Below are positions 1-7,290 of a DNA stretch of 10,067 nt, in pieces. Position numbers and translations under genes: made by a program. The stretch's first letter is position 1; every line of letters begins with the position of its first letter. The notes beneath the pieces are model-generated. The model had not been told where the DNA came from. It saw only the letters and a list, made by a program, of their open reading frames with translations, and made no database searches. The DNA is taken from assembly GCA_016779285.1 (NCBI GenBank), contig JADHNV010000035.1, positions 1-10,067 of the forward strand, read 5' to 3'. The DNA comes from SAR86 cluster bacterium (GTDB taxonomy: Bacteria > Pseudomonadota > Gammaproteobacteria > Magnimaribacterales > D2472).

Positions 1-420
1 AATCATCGATGGCCATATCTCTGTTTCAAATATCAAGATTGCATTAGGTTTGTAAAAAGCGATAAATTTGTTAACAAAGAGAATAAAATCCCATGGAGCA
101 TAATTTACAACTATATTTTTATCTTTAGAAAAGATCTCCTTAGCTTGTCTCAAGCCTGTTGGCGTTGTTGTGGTGAGTACAATATCAAAATGCTCGGCAA
201 GCTTATTAATTAAGAATTGTGATCCTATAACCTCTCCTAGACTAACAGCATGAAACCAAATAGTTTTCTTGTTTCTTTGCTTTGGTTCAAGCAAGCCATA
301 TCCAAATCTATTAACAAGATGTCTTGTGTAATCTGAATCCGTGAAACCCTTTAAGAAGATTCTTAGCAGGAATACCGGAGTAAGTATTAAGATTAAAAAA
401 TTGTAAATTACCAACTTCAT
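1..420 (-). CDS. waaA: 3-deoxy-D-manno-octulosonic acid (Kdo) transferase, N-terminal part, cut by the window edge
   Basis: WaaA (KdtA) adds Kdo from CMP-Kdo to the lipid A precursor at the inner face of the inner membrane, the first step of LPS core assembly. Reading the minus strand from the ATG at 420 gives 140 codons with no stop up to the left edge. Residues 1-24 form the hydrophobic N-terminal membrane anchor of the family. HAVSLGE (57-63) holds the catalytic glutamate (E63), TTTTPTG (83-89) follows, and ETEIWPS (132-138) matches the family ETE(L/I)WPN motif, with Ser in place of the usual Asn. This is the first GT-B domain; the CMP-Kdo-binding C-terminal half lies outside the window. 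It is divergent from the lpxL-like gene, whose product normally acts on Kdo2-lipid A right after WaaA. No Shine-Dalgarno sequence is visible before the ATG. Identity is firm; whether it transfers one or two Kdo residues cannot be told. Confidence 0.95.
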   Translation of the reverse strand, partial: MKLVIYNFLILILTPVFLLRIFLKGFTDSDYTRHLVNRFGYGLLEPKQRNKKTIWFHAVSLGEVIGSQFLINKLAEHFDIVLTTTTPTGLRQAKEIFSKDKNIVVNYAPWDFILFVNKFIAFYKPNAILIFETEIWPSMI

Positions 421-491
421 ATCAAAGGTATATTTAATTAATGTAATAATACATTTTTAATTTTTATGCGCTTATAAAATTGACTAAGTTA
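421..491. promoter_or_regulatory. Divergent intergenic region between waaA and the lpxL-like gene, probable promoters for both
   Basis: This is the longest gap in the window and separates two divergent genes, so it should carry both promoters. For waaA, a TATTAT box on the minus strand (451 down to 446) lies 26 nt before the ATG; no good -35 is seen. It sits inside a short AT-rich dyad, ATGTA (441-445) and TACAT (450-454), which could be an operator or chance. On the plus strand, TATAAA at 473-478 resembles a -10 but would leave only a very short leader for lpxL. These boxes are guesses from AT-rich sequence; only the divergent arrangement is solid. Confidence 0.35.
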
Positions 492-1334
492 ATGATGACA
501 TTATGGCGAGGTCTTTGCCACCTCCCAACTTCGTGGCATCAACTAATAGGCAAATTTTGTGGGAAGGTTTTATTAATAGTTGCTAAGAAGAGAAAAAAGA
601 TTGCTGAAAGAAATCTTGAAGTATGTTTTCCTGATCATTCCAATGAAGAGCATGCAAAGCTTTTGCATGATAATTTTTTGTATCTAGGGAGATCATTCAT
701 AGAAACAGGCATAGCTTGGTTTTGGGCTAACAAAAGAATACAAGATCAAATTGATTATGAGATTTTAGGCATGGATCTTTTGACCACTCAAAATCAAGAC
801 AATGGTAATTTGATTATTTTTAAACACTCACAACATCTTGAATTAGATGCTCGAATCTTTGCAATGAATGCTGAATTATATGGTGTCAGTCGATCACATA
901 ATTCACCCTTAATGAATGCAATTCAAGACAAGGGTAGACTGACAAGCATCAAGGGCACTGCAGATAAAAATAATCCGAGAAAATTTATGAAATGGCTAAA
1001 GGCTGGAAAGAATGTTTTGTATGCAGTAGATCAAGATTATGGCTGGAGTCATTCAGCGAAATTAAAATTTTTTAATCAGGATGCTGCTACGATCACGACT
1101 ACTCGAAAGATTATTGACGCTACCAATTCAAACTTACTATTTATCAATTCATATTATCAGGATAATAAATTGATTCTTAAGTTAGAATTAATCGAGCATG
1201 ATGGGCTCGATGCATCGGCCTTAGCCCAAAAAATTAATGATTTAATAGAAGATAAAATCCTGCAACATCCGGCTGAGTATCTTTGGATGCATCGACGCTT
1301 TAAATCCACGTTAGGCAAAAATTTTTATAAATGA
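492..1334 (+). CDS. lpxL: Lipid A biosynthesis acyltransferase, LpxL/HtrB family
   Basis: LpxL-family enzymes move a secondary acyl chain from acyl-ACP onto Kdo2-lipid IVA at the inner membrane. Counted from the ATG at 492 (280 aa), the HX4E catalytic motif is H112-E117, followed by ELDARIF, which parallels ELGARMF of E. coli LpxL. Further family blocks are AERNLEVCFP (39-48), ETGIAWFW (71-78), a DQDYG segment (180-184) and HPAEYLWMHRRFK (260-272 region). E. coli LpxL has 306 residues; here the N-terminus is about 20-25 residues shorter and most of the transmembrane anchor is missing. An in-frame TAA at 447-449 prevents a longer start. A TTG at 480 would add four residues; I prefer an ATG at 492 (or 495), but no ribosome binding site decides it. 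It is transcribed with the methyltransferase 1 bp downstream. LpxM or LpxP are possible alternatives; acyl-chain specificity cannot be read. Confidence 0.88.
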   Translation: MMTLWRGLCHLPTSWHQLIGKFCGKVLLIVAKKRKKIAERNLEVCFPDHSNEEHAKLLHDNFLYLGRSFIETGIAWFWANKRIQDQIDYEILGMDLLTTQNQDNGNLIIFKHSQHLELDARIFAMNAELYGVSRSHNSPLMNAIQDKGRLTSIKGTADKNNPRKFMKWLKAGKNVLYAVDQDYGWSHSAKLKFFNQDAATITTTRKIIDATNSNLLFINSYYQDNKLILKLELIEHDGLDASALAQKINDLIEDKILQHPAEYLWMHRRFKSTLGKNFYK

Positions 1335-1335
1335 T

Positions 1336-1941
1336 ATGAATTTTGAACAATTGAATAGTCTCAAAGGTTTCATGCCTAGTCATGAGGGGCTGGCATTAAC
1401 CAAATGGGCAAAAAAGTTTTTAAATCACGGACCAGCATTAGAAATTGGTACCTTTGGAGCCAAATCCACCCTCTACATAGCTGCTGGAAGTTCAACCCAT
1501 AACCAACTAGTTTTTACAATAGATCATCATTCCGGATCTGAGGAGCACCAACTAGGTGAGGAATATTTTGATCCTGAGATTTATGATGAGAAGTTAGGTC
1601 GAGTAAACACAGTGCCTTTAATGCAATCAAACCTCCAACAATTTGATGAAAGTAAATGGGTGGTTCCAATTCTTGCAGATGCAAATTCTATTGCGCCTTT
1701 ATGGAGAACTGAATTGGGGCTTTTATTTATTGATGGTAGCCATACTGAAATATCCGCAATGAACGATTACGATAACTGGAGTGCTAAACTTCATCCTAAG
1801 GGGGCATTGGTGATTCATGATATTTATGAAAAACCGGAAGACGGCGGCCAAGCACCCTTTTTAATCTATCAGAAGGCTATAGAAGAAGGCTTTGAGCTAT
1901 ATGAACGAGTTGATACGATTGTATGCCTCATTAAGACTTAA
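1336..1941 (+). CDS. Class I SAM-dependent methyltransferase (Methyltransf_24-like), substrate unknown
   Basis: A 201-residue single-domain Rossmann-fold protein. Motif I is LEIGTFGAKSTLYIA (35-49), the SAM-binding glycine loop; TIDHH (61-65) puts an acidic residue at the end of strand 2 for the SAM ribose; LLFIDGSHTE (129-138) and ALVIHDI (157-163) are the later strands. The IDGSH...HDI pattern is typical of small-molecule or sugar O-methyltransferases of the Methyltransf_24 group, several of which bind a metal; here D133, H136, H161 and D162 are candidate ligands (inference). The ATG lies 1 bp after the lpxL stop, so the two are almost certainly cotranscribed and translationally coupled, suggesting a role in LPS or surface-glycan modification. 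Its last 11 bases overlap the tail of the convergent gene on the other strand. The fold is confident; the substrate is not known. Confidence 0.85.
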   Translation: MNFEQLNSLKGFMPSHEGLALTKWAKKFLNHGPALEIGTFGAKSTLYIAAGSSTHNQLVFTIDHHSGSEEHQLGEEYFDPEIYDEKLGRVNTVPLMQSNLQQFDESKWVVPILADANSIAPLWRTELGLLFIDGSHTEISAMNDYDNWSAKLHPKGALVIHDIYEKPEDGGQAPFLIYQKAIEEGFELYERVDTIVCLIKT

Positions 1942-2974
1942 ACTGTTTTTTAATAAAAAGATCAGCTCCTGAAGTAAGTTGGTAATTTGCATCGGCGGCG
2001 AGGATGCATGCAGCAGCAGTCCACGATGGAGTTTCTTCGGGCCAATAAATATTTTCATGAAACTGCCAACCCATGTAAGGAATGCTTTTTTTATCTACTA
2101 TTGAAATAGCATTATGCAGCAACTCTAATGCAACTTTATCTTCTCCAACCCTCTTAAACGCGATGGAGCATTCACTGGTCTCTGCAACGGTTACCCAGGG
2201 CTCATTTGAAACACATTTAATACCTATGCCTTTTTCCCAAAATGTGTCTTCAATGTTAGTTAATAAAGAGGCAATACGTTGTTTAGAGTGAATGCCACCC
2301 AAAATAGGATAATACCAGTCCATTGAAAACCTACTTCTATCCTTTTTTAAGTCAAAAATCTTGGATGGTTTTTCAAGTGCCATGATTAATTTTGCATGCC
2401 TATTCTTCCAAGCTGACTCAAAACTGCTTAACTCTAAAATTTGGCAAATCGCAATTGCGCACTCTAAGCTTTTTGCAATAGAACTACATCCAGTGAGTAG
2501 GTAATCTTCATCAATTTTTCCAAACTCATCGATATTCCATGCAATTGCTCCGTTGGCGTGCTGCAGGGATAGAGAGAATAAAATACCTTTTTTAATAGGC
2601 TCCCAAAAAGTTTGAAGAAAATTAATATCTTTGTTCAACAAATAGAAGTGCCATACAGCCACAGCAATATATGCGGAATAATTGGTCTGCTTGTTGAGCT
2701 CTAATGGCTGGTCATCTTGGTATAAATCATACCAACTGCCATCATCGTTTTGATTTCTAACCATCCAGTCAAGGCCTTTGAGGGCTTGCTCATCATAACC
2801 TAAGGTAATCAATCCCATTACAGCCTCTAGATGATCCCAGGGATCATGAGAACCATCTGGGTTGGAAGGAATGGCACCGGAAAAGTGTTGTATTTTTGCT
2901 ATAAATTTACCTAAATGATCTAGCCCATTTAAAGAGCTGGGATCAATTTGCGATATATGAGGAAGTTCTTTCAT
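1931..2974 (-). CDS. Alpha/alpha-toroid protein resembling prenyltransferase/squalene-cyclase-repeat or GH15-like proteins, function unknown
   Basis: A 347-residue soluble protein with no signal peptide or membrane segment. Its helical repeats and aromatic/acidic turns suggest an (alpha/alpha)6 barrel: DPWDHLEAVMGL (44-55), QNDDGSW (75-81, a QW-like motif of terpene cyclase and prenyltransferase repeats), SLQHANGAIAW (136-146) and WPEETPSWTAAACILAAD (311-328). The class II cyclase motif DxDD is absent, so it is probably not a squalene/hopene cyclase. Databases tend to call such proteins 'prenyltransferase' from the repeat alone; a glucoamylase-like glycan-processing or glycan-binding toroid is equally plausible, particularly from the WPEETPSWTAA block. 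It is the last gene of the minus-strand operon: its ATG overlaps the TGA of the upstream methyltransferase (ATGA), indicating coupled translation. Its end overlaps the plus-strand methyltransferase by 11 bp. The gene is real; the function is open. Confidence 0.8.
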   Translation of the reverse strand: MKELPHISQIDPSSLNGLDHLGKFIAKIQHFSGAIPSNPDGSHDPWDHLEAVMGLITLGYDEQALKGLDWMVRNQNDDGSWYDLYQDDQPLELNKQTNYSAYIAVAVWHFYLLNKDINFLQTFWEPIKKGILFSLSLQHANGAIAWNIDEFGKIDEDYLLTGCSSIAKSLECAIAICQILELSSFESAWKNRHAKLIMALEKPSKIFDLKKDRSRFSMDWYYPILGGIHSKQRIASLLTNIEDTFWEKGIGIKCVSNEPWVTVAETSECSIAFKRVGEDKVALELLHNAISIVDKKSIPYMGWQFHENIYWPEETPSWTAAACILAADANYQLTSGADLFIKKQFKS

Positions 2975-3675
2975 CTCTTTTCAAAATAAAATGCAATGCT
3001 TTTACCCAAAATTGGATTCAGGACCTTTTCAAAAGTATTGAGCCATGCAGGACTTTGAAGAATTTGATATTCAAGAAATTGTTTATAAATCTTTATAAGA
3101 TAATTGGAATCTTGGCTATTCCAAAAAAGACAACGCAGCCACCAATATGCGCTATGCAAGCCGTGGAATCTTTCTGAATGATCATATTTAAATCCATGCT
3201 CCTCTATCTCTTTAATCACTTGATATTTTTTAAAGATTCGCACATGTCCACCAGGCATATTTTGATAGCCCGATGAAAGAGACCAGCAAATTTTTTCTGG
3301 CCAAAATGATGGAACGCTAGGCAAAAATTTACCTTCAGGTTTTAAAACTCTATAAATCTCATCAATTGCTGCATGATAATCTTCAAGATGCTCGAGCACC
3401 TCTGAGCAGATCACAAGATCAAAAGTATTATCATCGAATGGAAGGCTGTACACAGAACCTTGCATAAAAACCGTTGAACCAGAATTTAACTCTTTGAAAA
3501 ACTCCAATCCTTCTTTGCACTTATCCAATGAGGGTATATCTTGATCCAATCCAACACAATGCACATCTGAAAATTCATGCAAAGATCCAAAAATATGACG
3601 CCCTTCCCCACAACCCACATCTAAAACCTTCGAGTCAGGCTGAAGAGACAACTTGTTTAAACTAAAAGTTAACAT
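2971..3675 (-). CDS. Class I SAM-dependent methyltransferase (Methyltransf_11-like)
   Basis: A 234-residue methyltransferase. VLDVGCGEG (17-25) is the SAM-binding motif I; GLDQD (42-46) supplies the acidic residue of motif II; LPFDDNTFDLVICSEVLEHL (78-97) is the post-I/motif IV region typical of Methyltransf_11; EIYRVLKPEGKFLPSVPS (106-123) is the motif V-VI strand. The tail (about 125-234) is rich in Trp, Tyr and Phe and probably forms the substrate cap, as in glycan- or lipid-active relatives. The ATG lies inside the end of the glycosyltransferase gene (7-bp overlap), and its TGA overlaps the next ATG by 4 bp, so expression is tightly coupled to both neighbours. A weak purine run (AGAAGAA) precedes the start. 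The context suggests methylation of the glycosyltransferase product or its precursor; this is inference, and quinone-type methyltransferases share the same motifs. Confidence 0.88.
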   Translation of the reverse strand: MLTFSLNKLSLQPDSKVLDVGCGEGRHIFGSLHEFSDVHCVGLDQDIPSLDKCKEGLEFFKELNSGSTVFMQGSVYSLPFDDNTFDLVICSEVLEHLEDYHAAIDEIYRVLKPEGKFLPSVPSFWPEKICWSLSSGYQNMPGGHVRIFKKYQVIKEIEEHGFKYDHSERFHGLHSAYWWLRCLFWNSQDSNYLIKIYKQFLEYQILQSPAWLNTFEKVLNPILGKSIAFYFEKR

Positions 3676-4913
3676 TCAAATTCTTCTATCGTTTTATACA
3701 TTAACTCTTCATATGACTGTGCAATTTTTTGCCAATTAAAATTTTTAATAATATGCATTCTGCCAGCATCTGCTTTAGCCTGATAGCTTTCAGGGTTTGC
3801 AAAAATATTTCTGATTGCTGATTCAATTGCCTCTGAGCTCTCAGCAGGAATCAGTTCAGCAAAAGGCCCAGTTATTTCTGGGATAGATGCAACATTCGTT
3901 GCAATTAATGGTATTGCGCATGACATTGCTTCTCCGACAGGAAAACCAAAACCTTCATAAAGAGAGCTTACGATGGCAATGTTACTTTTAGCATATTCAA
4001 CTGCTATTTCATCTTTCGTAAGGCTTGATCTATAGAAGATATTTTTTTCTATTTGAAGCTTTTTGATCAATCTTTCCGTATGACCCTCAGGTCTTGGCTC
4101 GCCGATAATAACTAATCTAAGCTCAGGATAATCTTCTTTTAATCTAGCAATGGCATACAAAGTAAAGTCTAAACCTTTGAGAGGAACATCCGCACTGGCT
4201 GTTGTAATGATTTGATTTGGCACTCTTTGAATGTCTTCCAAGGGGGCAAAGCTTAAGTAATCAATGCCGTTATGAATAACTGAAATATTTTTTTTGGGGA
4301 CGCCAAAATCTTTTGCAATATCTTTTTTTGAATTGTCTGAGGGAGTAGAAATAACCTTTAATTGGATGGCTACCTTTTTTTGCATTTTTAAGAAAGAAAA
4401 CCATCTCCATTTGGATATTTTTTGCATTATGCCTTTGGAAAATTGAAGGTCATAATAAAGATCTTTAGTGATGGGGTGATGAATAATCTCAATTAAGGGT
4501 ACATTTTTTTGTACCTCAAGGATTCCGTAGCTGAGTGATTGATTGTCTATAACAAGGTCATAAGAAGATTCGTTAAGAAGCTTCCTTGCCCTATTTCCAA
4601 AAGTCTTTAACTCTGGAAAGCCTCCAAAAAGAGTGGAAAAAAATTCATACCAATCATCTAAGGACTTATTCTTTTTTTCAAAAAAAATTTTTAGTCTCTC
4701 TTTAAAATTAAAAGTTCTAAATAGATTTAATCCAGGAGATTTAATGAGCCTAATGGACTCTTCGAGGTTAGGGTATGGGGGTCCAGAAATCACATCTATT
4801 TGATGACCCAAATCATTTAAAGCTTTGGACAATTCATAAATAAATATACCTTGCCCACCACCAAAAGGTGCACTTCGATAGCTACAAATAGCAATTTTTA
4901 ATTTTTGATTCAA
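3669..4913 (-). CDS. Glycosyltransferase family 4 (GT-B fold), TTG start
   Basis: A 414-residue retaining glycosyltransferase, probably cytoplasmic, using a nucleotide sugar. The N-terminal domain opens with KIAICSYRSAPFGGGQG (6-22), the glycine-rich acceptor-side loop. The linker HNGIDYLSF (214-222) and TTASADVPLKGLD (237-249, with K246) enter the nucleotide-sugar-binding domain. SSLYEGFGFPVGEAMSCAIP (316-335) contains the EX7E motif (E320, E328), and ATNVASIPEI (338-347) follows. The start is a TTG: reading upstream in frame gives TAG (4922-4920) and then the ilvE TAA (4928-4926), and there is no ATG before residue 163, after the first domain has begun. The gap after ilvE is 12 bp, so cotranscription is likely. 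The end overlaps the methyltransferase start by 7 bp. Donor and acceptor are unknown; LPS core or another surface glycan is the best contextual guess. Confidence 0.9.
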   Translation of the reverse strand: MNQKLKIAICSYRSAPFGGGQGIFIYELSKALNDLGHQIDVISGPPYPNLEESIRLIKSPGLNLFRTFNFKERLKIFFEKKNKSLDDWYEFFSTLFGGFPELKTFGNRARKLLNESSYDLVIDNQSLSYGILEVQKNVPLIEIIHHPITKDLYYDLQFSKGIMQKISKWRWFSFLKMQKKVAIQLKVISTPSDNSKKDIAKDFGVPKKNISVIHNGIDYLSFAPLEDIQRVPNQIITTASADVPLKGLDFTLYAIARLKEDYPELRLVIIGEPRPEGHTERLIKKLQIEKNIFYRSSLTKDEIAVEYAKSNIAIVSSLYEGFGFPVGEAMSCAIPLIATNVASIPEITGPFAELIPAESSEAIESAIRNIFANPESYQAKADAGRMHIIKNFNWQKIAQSYEELMYKTIEEFEC

Positions 4914-4925
4914 TGTGAACTAAGG

Positions 4926-5846
4926 TTAAATTGAGGTAAGCCAATGCGAATAGCTTTTGTCACGCCCGCAAACTATGTTGGAATAATTGGTTTGAAGTTG
5001 ATCTGTAATAGCTCCAATGGAGCCGCTACCTATTGTTGATCCATCGACTTTTGTTATAGGGGTGATTTCAACTGCTGTACCTGAGTAAAAAGCTTCGTCT
5101 GCTGTTAATAAATCATCAAAAGTTAAATTCTTTTCCTCTACAGTTAGCTTAAGGTTTTTAGCAATGGTGATAACGCTTTGTCTGGTAATGCCGTTCAAAC
5201 AGAAGTCTGTGGTGGGAGTCATGATTTTTGAGTTCTTCACAATAAACAAATTCTCGCCACTTCCCTCAGAAATAAAACCATTCTTGTCGAGCAATATTGC
5301 CTCTTCTGCTCCCTTTGATATGGCGTCATTCACGGCCATAATTGAATTTACATAAGTACCAATAATCTTATTGTTAGAGTACAGGGGGTTGTCGTACTGC
5401 TGAAATGGAGATTTGATAACCGAGATACCATTTCTCTTTGCATCTGGATCCATGTATGAAGGCCATTCCCAGCATGCGATAGCAACATTCACTGAAAGCG
5501 AATCTTGTGATCTCAAACCCATTGACTCGCTTCCTAAAAACACGATGGGGCGAATGTAGCCTTCTAAAAGATTATTTTTAACCATTGCTGATCTCTGAGC
5601 TTCACATAAATCTTCAATCGAATATGGAATTGAAATATTAATTTTTGAAGCTGCATCAAATAACCTTTTGGTATGATCATTTAACCTAAAGATTGCTCCG
5701 CCATCTGTATTTTCGTAGGCGCGAACACCTTCGAAAACCCCGATTCCATAATGGAGTGTATTAGATAAAAGATGTATATTCGCTTGATTAAATGGCTGGA
5801 AACTTCCATTAAGCCAGATAAATTTTGAGTCGGTATTCAGAAACAT
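4926..5846 (-). CDS. ilvE: Branched-chain amino acid aminotransferase
   Basis: IlvE performs the last, reversible step of valine, leucine and isoleucine synthesis, moving the amino group from glutamate to the 2-oxo acid with pyridoxal phosphate, in the cytoplasm. This 306-residue protein has the usual length and is a fold type IV PLP enzyme. Near the N-terminus are LHYGIGVFEGVRAY (31-44) and YIRPIVFLG (97-105). K160, in NNKIIGTYVNS (158-168), is the Schiff-base lysine. SEGSGENLF (193-201) is the family signature with E194 contacting PLP, and SGTAVEITPI (255-264) is the C-terminal cofactor-phosphate loop. The YIRP and GTAVEITP blocks favour IlvE over D-amino acid aminotransferase or aminodeoxychorismate lyase. 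It leads the minus-strand operon with the glycosyltransferase 12 bp behind, and is divergent from algC. In Pseudomonas, ilvE likewise sits next to LPS core genes. Confidence 0.94.
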   Translation of the reverse strand: MFLNTDSKFIWLNGSFQPFNQANIHLLSNTLHYGIGVFEGVRAYENTDGGAIFRLNDHTKRLFDAASKINISIPYSIEDLCEAQRSAMVKNNLLEGYIRPIVFLGSESMGLRSQDSLSVNVAIACWEWPSYMDPDAKRNGISVIKSPFQQYDNPLYSNNKIIGTYVNSIMAVNDAISKGAEEAILLDKNGFISEGSGENLFIVKNSKIMTPTTDFCLNGITRQSVITIAKNLKLTVEEKNLTFDDLLTADEAFYSGTAVEITPITKVDGSTIGSGSIGAITDQLQTNYSNIVCGRDKSYSHWLTSI

Positions 5847-5912
5847 GTTGTGTATGATTTTAAGTCTCGGTTATTATGACAAAACTACCTAGATAATGAA
5901 ATTAAAATTCCT
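5847..5912. promoter_or_regulatory. Divergent intergenic region between ilvE and algC, probable overlapping promoters
   Basis: A 66-bp gap between two divergent operons must hold both promoters unless they start inside a neighbour. On the plus strand TATTAT (5872-5877) is one mismatch from the -10 consensus and lies 35 nt before the algC ATG; a weak TTGTGT (5848-5853) is 18 bp upstream. On the minus strand CATAAT (5878 down to 5873) is also one mismatch from consensus and 26 nt before the ilvE ATG. The two boxes share the same bases, so polymerase could not occupy both at once. No leader-peptide attenuator, riboswitch or Shine-Dalgarno sequence is visible. Assignments are by eye. Confidence 0.35.
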
Positions 5913-7286
5913 ATGATTGATCAATCCATATTTAGAGAATATGACATTCGGGGAATTGTTCCGACCCAAATCAATGAAACGTCCGTAAATTTTATCGCTC
6001 ATGCAATTGCAAGCAAGTGCAAGGATGAAAATATAAACGAATTAGCTCTTGGAAGAGATGGAAGACTATCGGGAAAGAAGATATTAAACCTTCTGTCCCA
6101 GGAACTTCAGTCTCTAGGTATTCATGTTGTGAATGTTGGTATTGTTACCAGCCCGCTTCTGTATTTTGCAGCTAAACAACTGCCTTCAAAGTCTGGCATT
6201 ATGATTACAGGTAGCCATAATCCAAAAAACCATAATGGTTTTAAAATGGTAATTAATGATTGCTCTATTTCAGGCCTTGAGATCTTAAATTTGCCTCCTC
6301 ATAAAACAATCAAAAAAACACACACGGGTAAAGAAATATTTAAGAAGGATTTAATGGATGAATACATCCAAGAAGTATTGTCACAAAGTCATGAGAATCA
6401 AAAGAAAATTAAAGTAGTTGTAGATTGCGGCAATGGAGCAGCAGGTGAAATTGCGCCTAAACTCATGCGCTCTTTGGGACATGAAGTTATTGATCTGTAT
6501 TGTGAAATTGATGGCAACTTTCCTAATCACCATCCTGATCCTGGAAAAGTAGAAAATATGCAAGATTTAATTAAAACAGTAAGAGAGCATTCTGCTGATG
6601 TGGGAATAGCATTTGACGGAGATGGTGACCGATTGGGAGTTGTAACTGAGGAAGGGGACATTATTTTTCCTGATCAACTCATGATGATTTTTGCTGAAGA
6701 AGTTTTGAGCCAAAATCCTGGCAAAGAAATAGTTTTTGATGTTAAGTGTACAAATCTCCTCGGCAAGATCATCAGTGATGCTGGGGGCATTCCAGTCATA
6801 TCTCCAACAGGTCATTTTCATATTAAAAATACGCTAAAAAAAACTAATGCGCCACTTGCCGGTGAGATGAGTGGTCATATATTTTTCAATGATCGTTGGT
6901 ATGGTTTTGATGATGGCCACTACTCTGCATTTAGATTGCTTGAAATTATGAAAAACTCAGATATGCAGCTATCCTCTATTTTAAATCAACTTCCCAAAGC
7001 TTACTCAACTCCAGAATTAAATATTGATGTAAAGGATGAAAAGAAATTTAAACTAGTCAAAGATTTTGTTAGTAAAGCAAAATTTAAGGATGGCTCTAAA
7101 CTAACTATTGATGGTCTCAGAGTAGACTTTGAAGATGGATGGGGTTTATTAAGAGCCTCGAATACCACACCAAAACTTGTCTTGAGGTTTGAAGCCAATA
7201 CACCTGCTAGATTAGAAGAAATAAAAAATATGTTTTTTGATCAATTAAAATTAATTGATGAATCAATTCAGATTGATATAAGCTAA
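5913..7286 (+). CDS. algC: Phosphomannomutase/phosphoglucomutase (AlgC type)
   Basis: AlgC-type enzymes interconvert 6- and 1-phosphates of mannose and glucose, feeding GDP-mannose, UDP-glucose and dTDP-rhamnose for LPS core and surface polysaccharides. At 457 residues it is close to the Pseudomonas enzyme (about 463) and complete. The opening IFREYDIRGIV (6-16) is diagnostic. TGSHNP (99-104) holds the phosphorylated serine S101; DGDGDR (235-240) is the magnesium loop; GHFHIK (300-305) and GEMSGH (317-322) are sugar-binding loops; RASNTTP (414-420) is the phosphate-binding loop of domain 4. All key residues are present. PgmG- or CpsG-type relatives share most motifs, but the GEMSGHIFF block followed by RWYGFDDGHYSA favours the AlgC dual-specificity group. 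slmA follows after 4 bp and is probably cotranscribed. No Shine-Dalgarno sequence precedes the ATG. Confidence 0.93.
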   Translation: MIDQSIFREYDIRGIVPTQINETSVNFIAHAIASKCKDENINELALGRDGRLSGKKILNLLSQELQSLGIHVVNVGIVTSPLLYFAAKQLPSKSGIMITGSHNPKNHNGFKMVINDCSISGLEILNLPPHKTIKKTHTGKEIFKKDLMDEYIQEVLSQSHENQKKIKVVVDCGNGAAGEIAPKLMRSLGHEVIDLYCEIDGNFPNHHPDPGKVENMQDLIKTVREHSADVGIAFDGDGDRLGVVTEEGDIIFPDQLMMIFAEEVLSQNPGKEIVFDVKCTNLLGKIISDAGGIPVISPTGHFHIKNTLKKTNAPLAGEMSGHIFFNDRWYGFDDGHYSAFRLLEIMKNSDMQLSSILNQLPKAYSTPELNIDVKDEKKFKLVKDFVSKAKFKDGSKLTIDGLRVDFEDGWGLLRASNTTPKLVLRFEANTPARLEEIKNMFFDQLKLIDESIQIDIS

Positions 7287-7290
7287 ACCT

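Noticed and set aside
173..180. GTGAGTAC, matching one half of the E. coli SlmA binding site
   Set aside because: Only 8 of 12 positions match, the second half-site is absent, and it encodes conserved waaA residues (the TTTTPTG strand).
2082..2291. Open frame on the plus strand opposite the toroid gene
   Set aside because: It is a shadow of the conserved minus-strand gene, with no recognisable protein features; the same holds for small frames at 5164-5355, 6381-6821, 7001-7198, 7874-8086, 8008-8310 and 8386-8580.
4288..4692. Homopolymer runs (T8 at 4288-4295, A8 at 4680-4687) in the glycosyltransferase gene, as possible phase-variation tracts
   Set aside because: Runs of the same length occur in the housekeeping gene algC (A8 at 6836-6843), so they reflect AT richness; the frame is intact.
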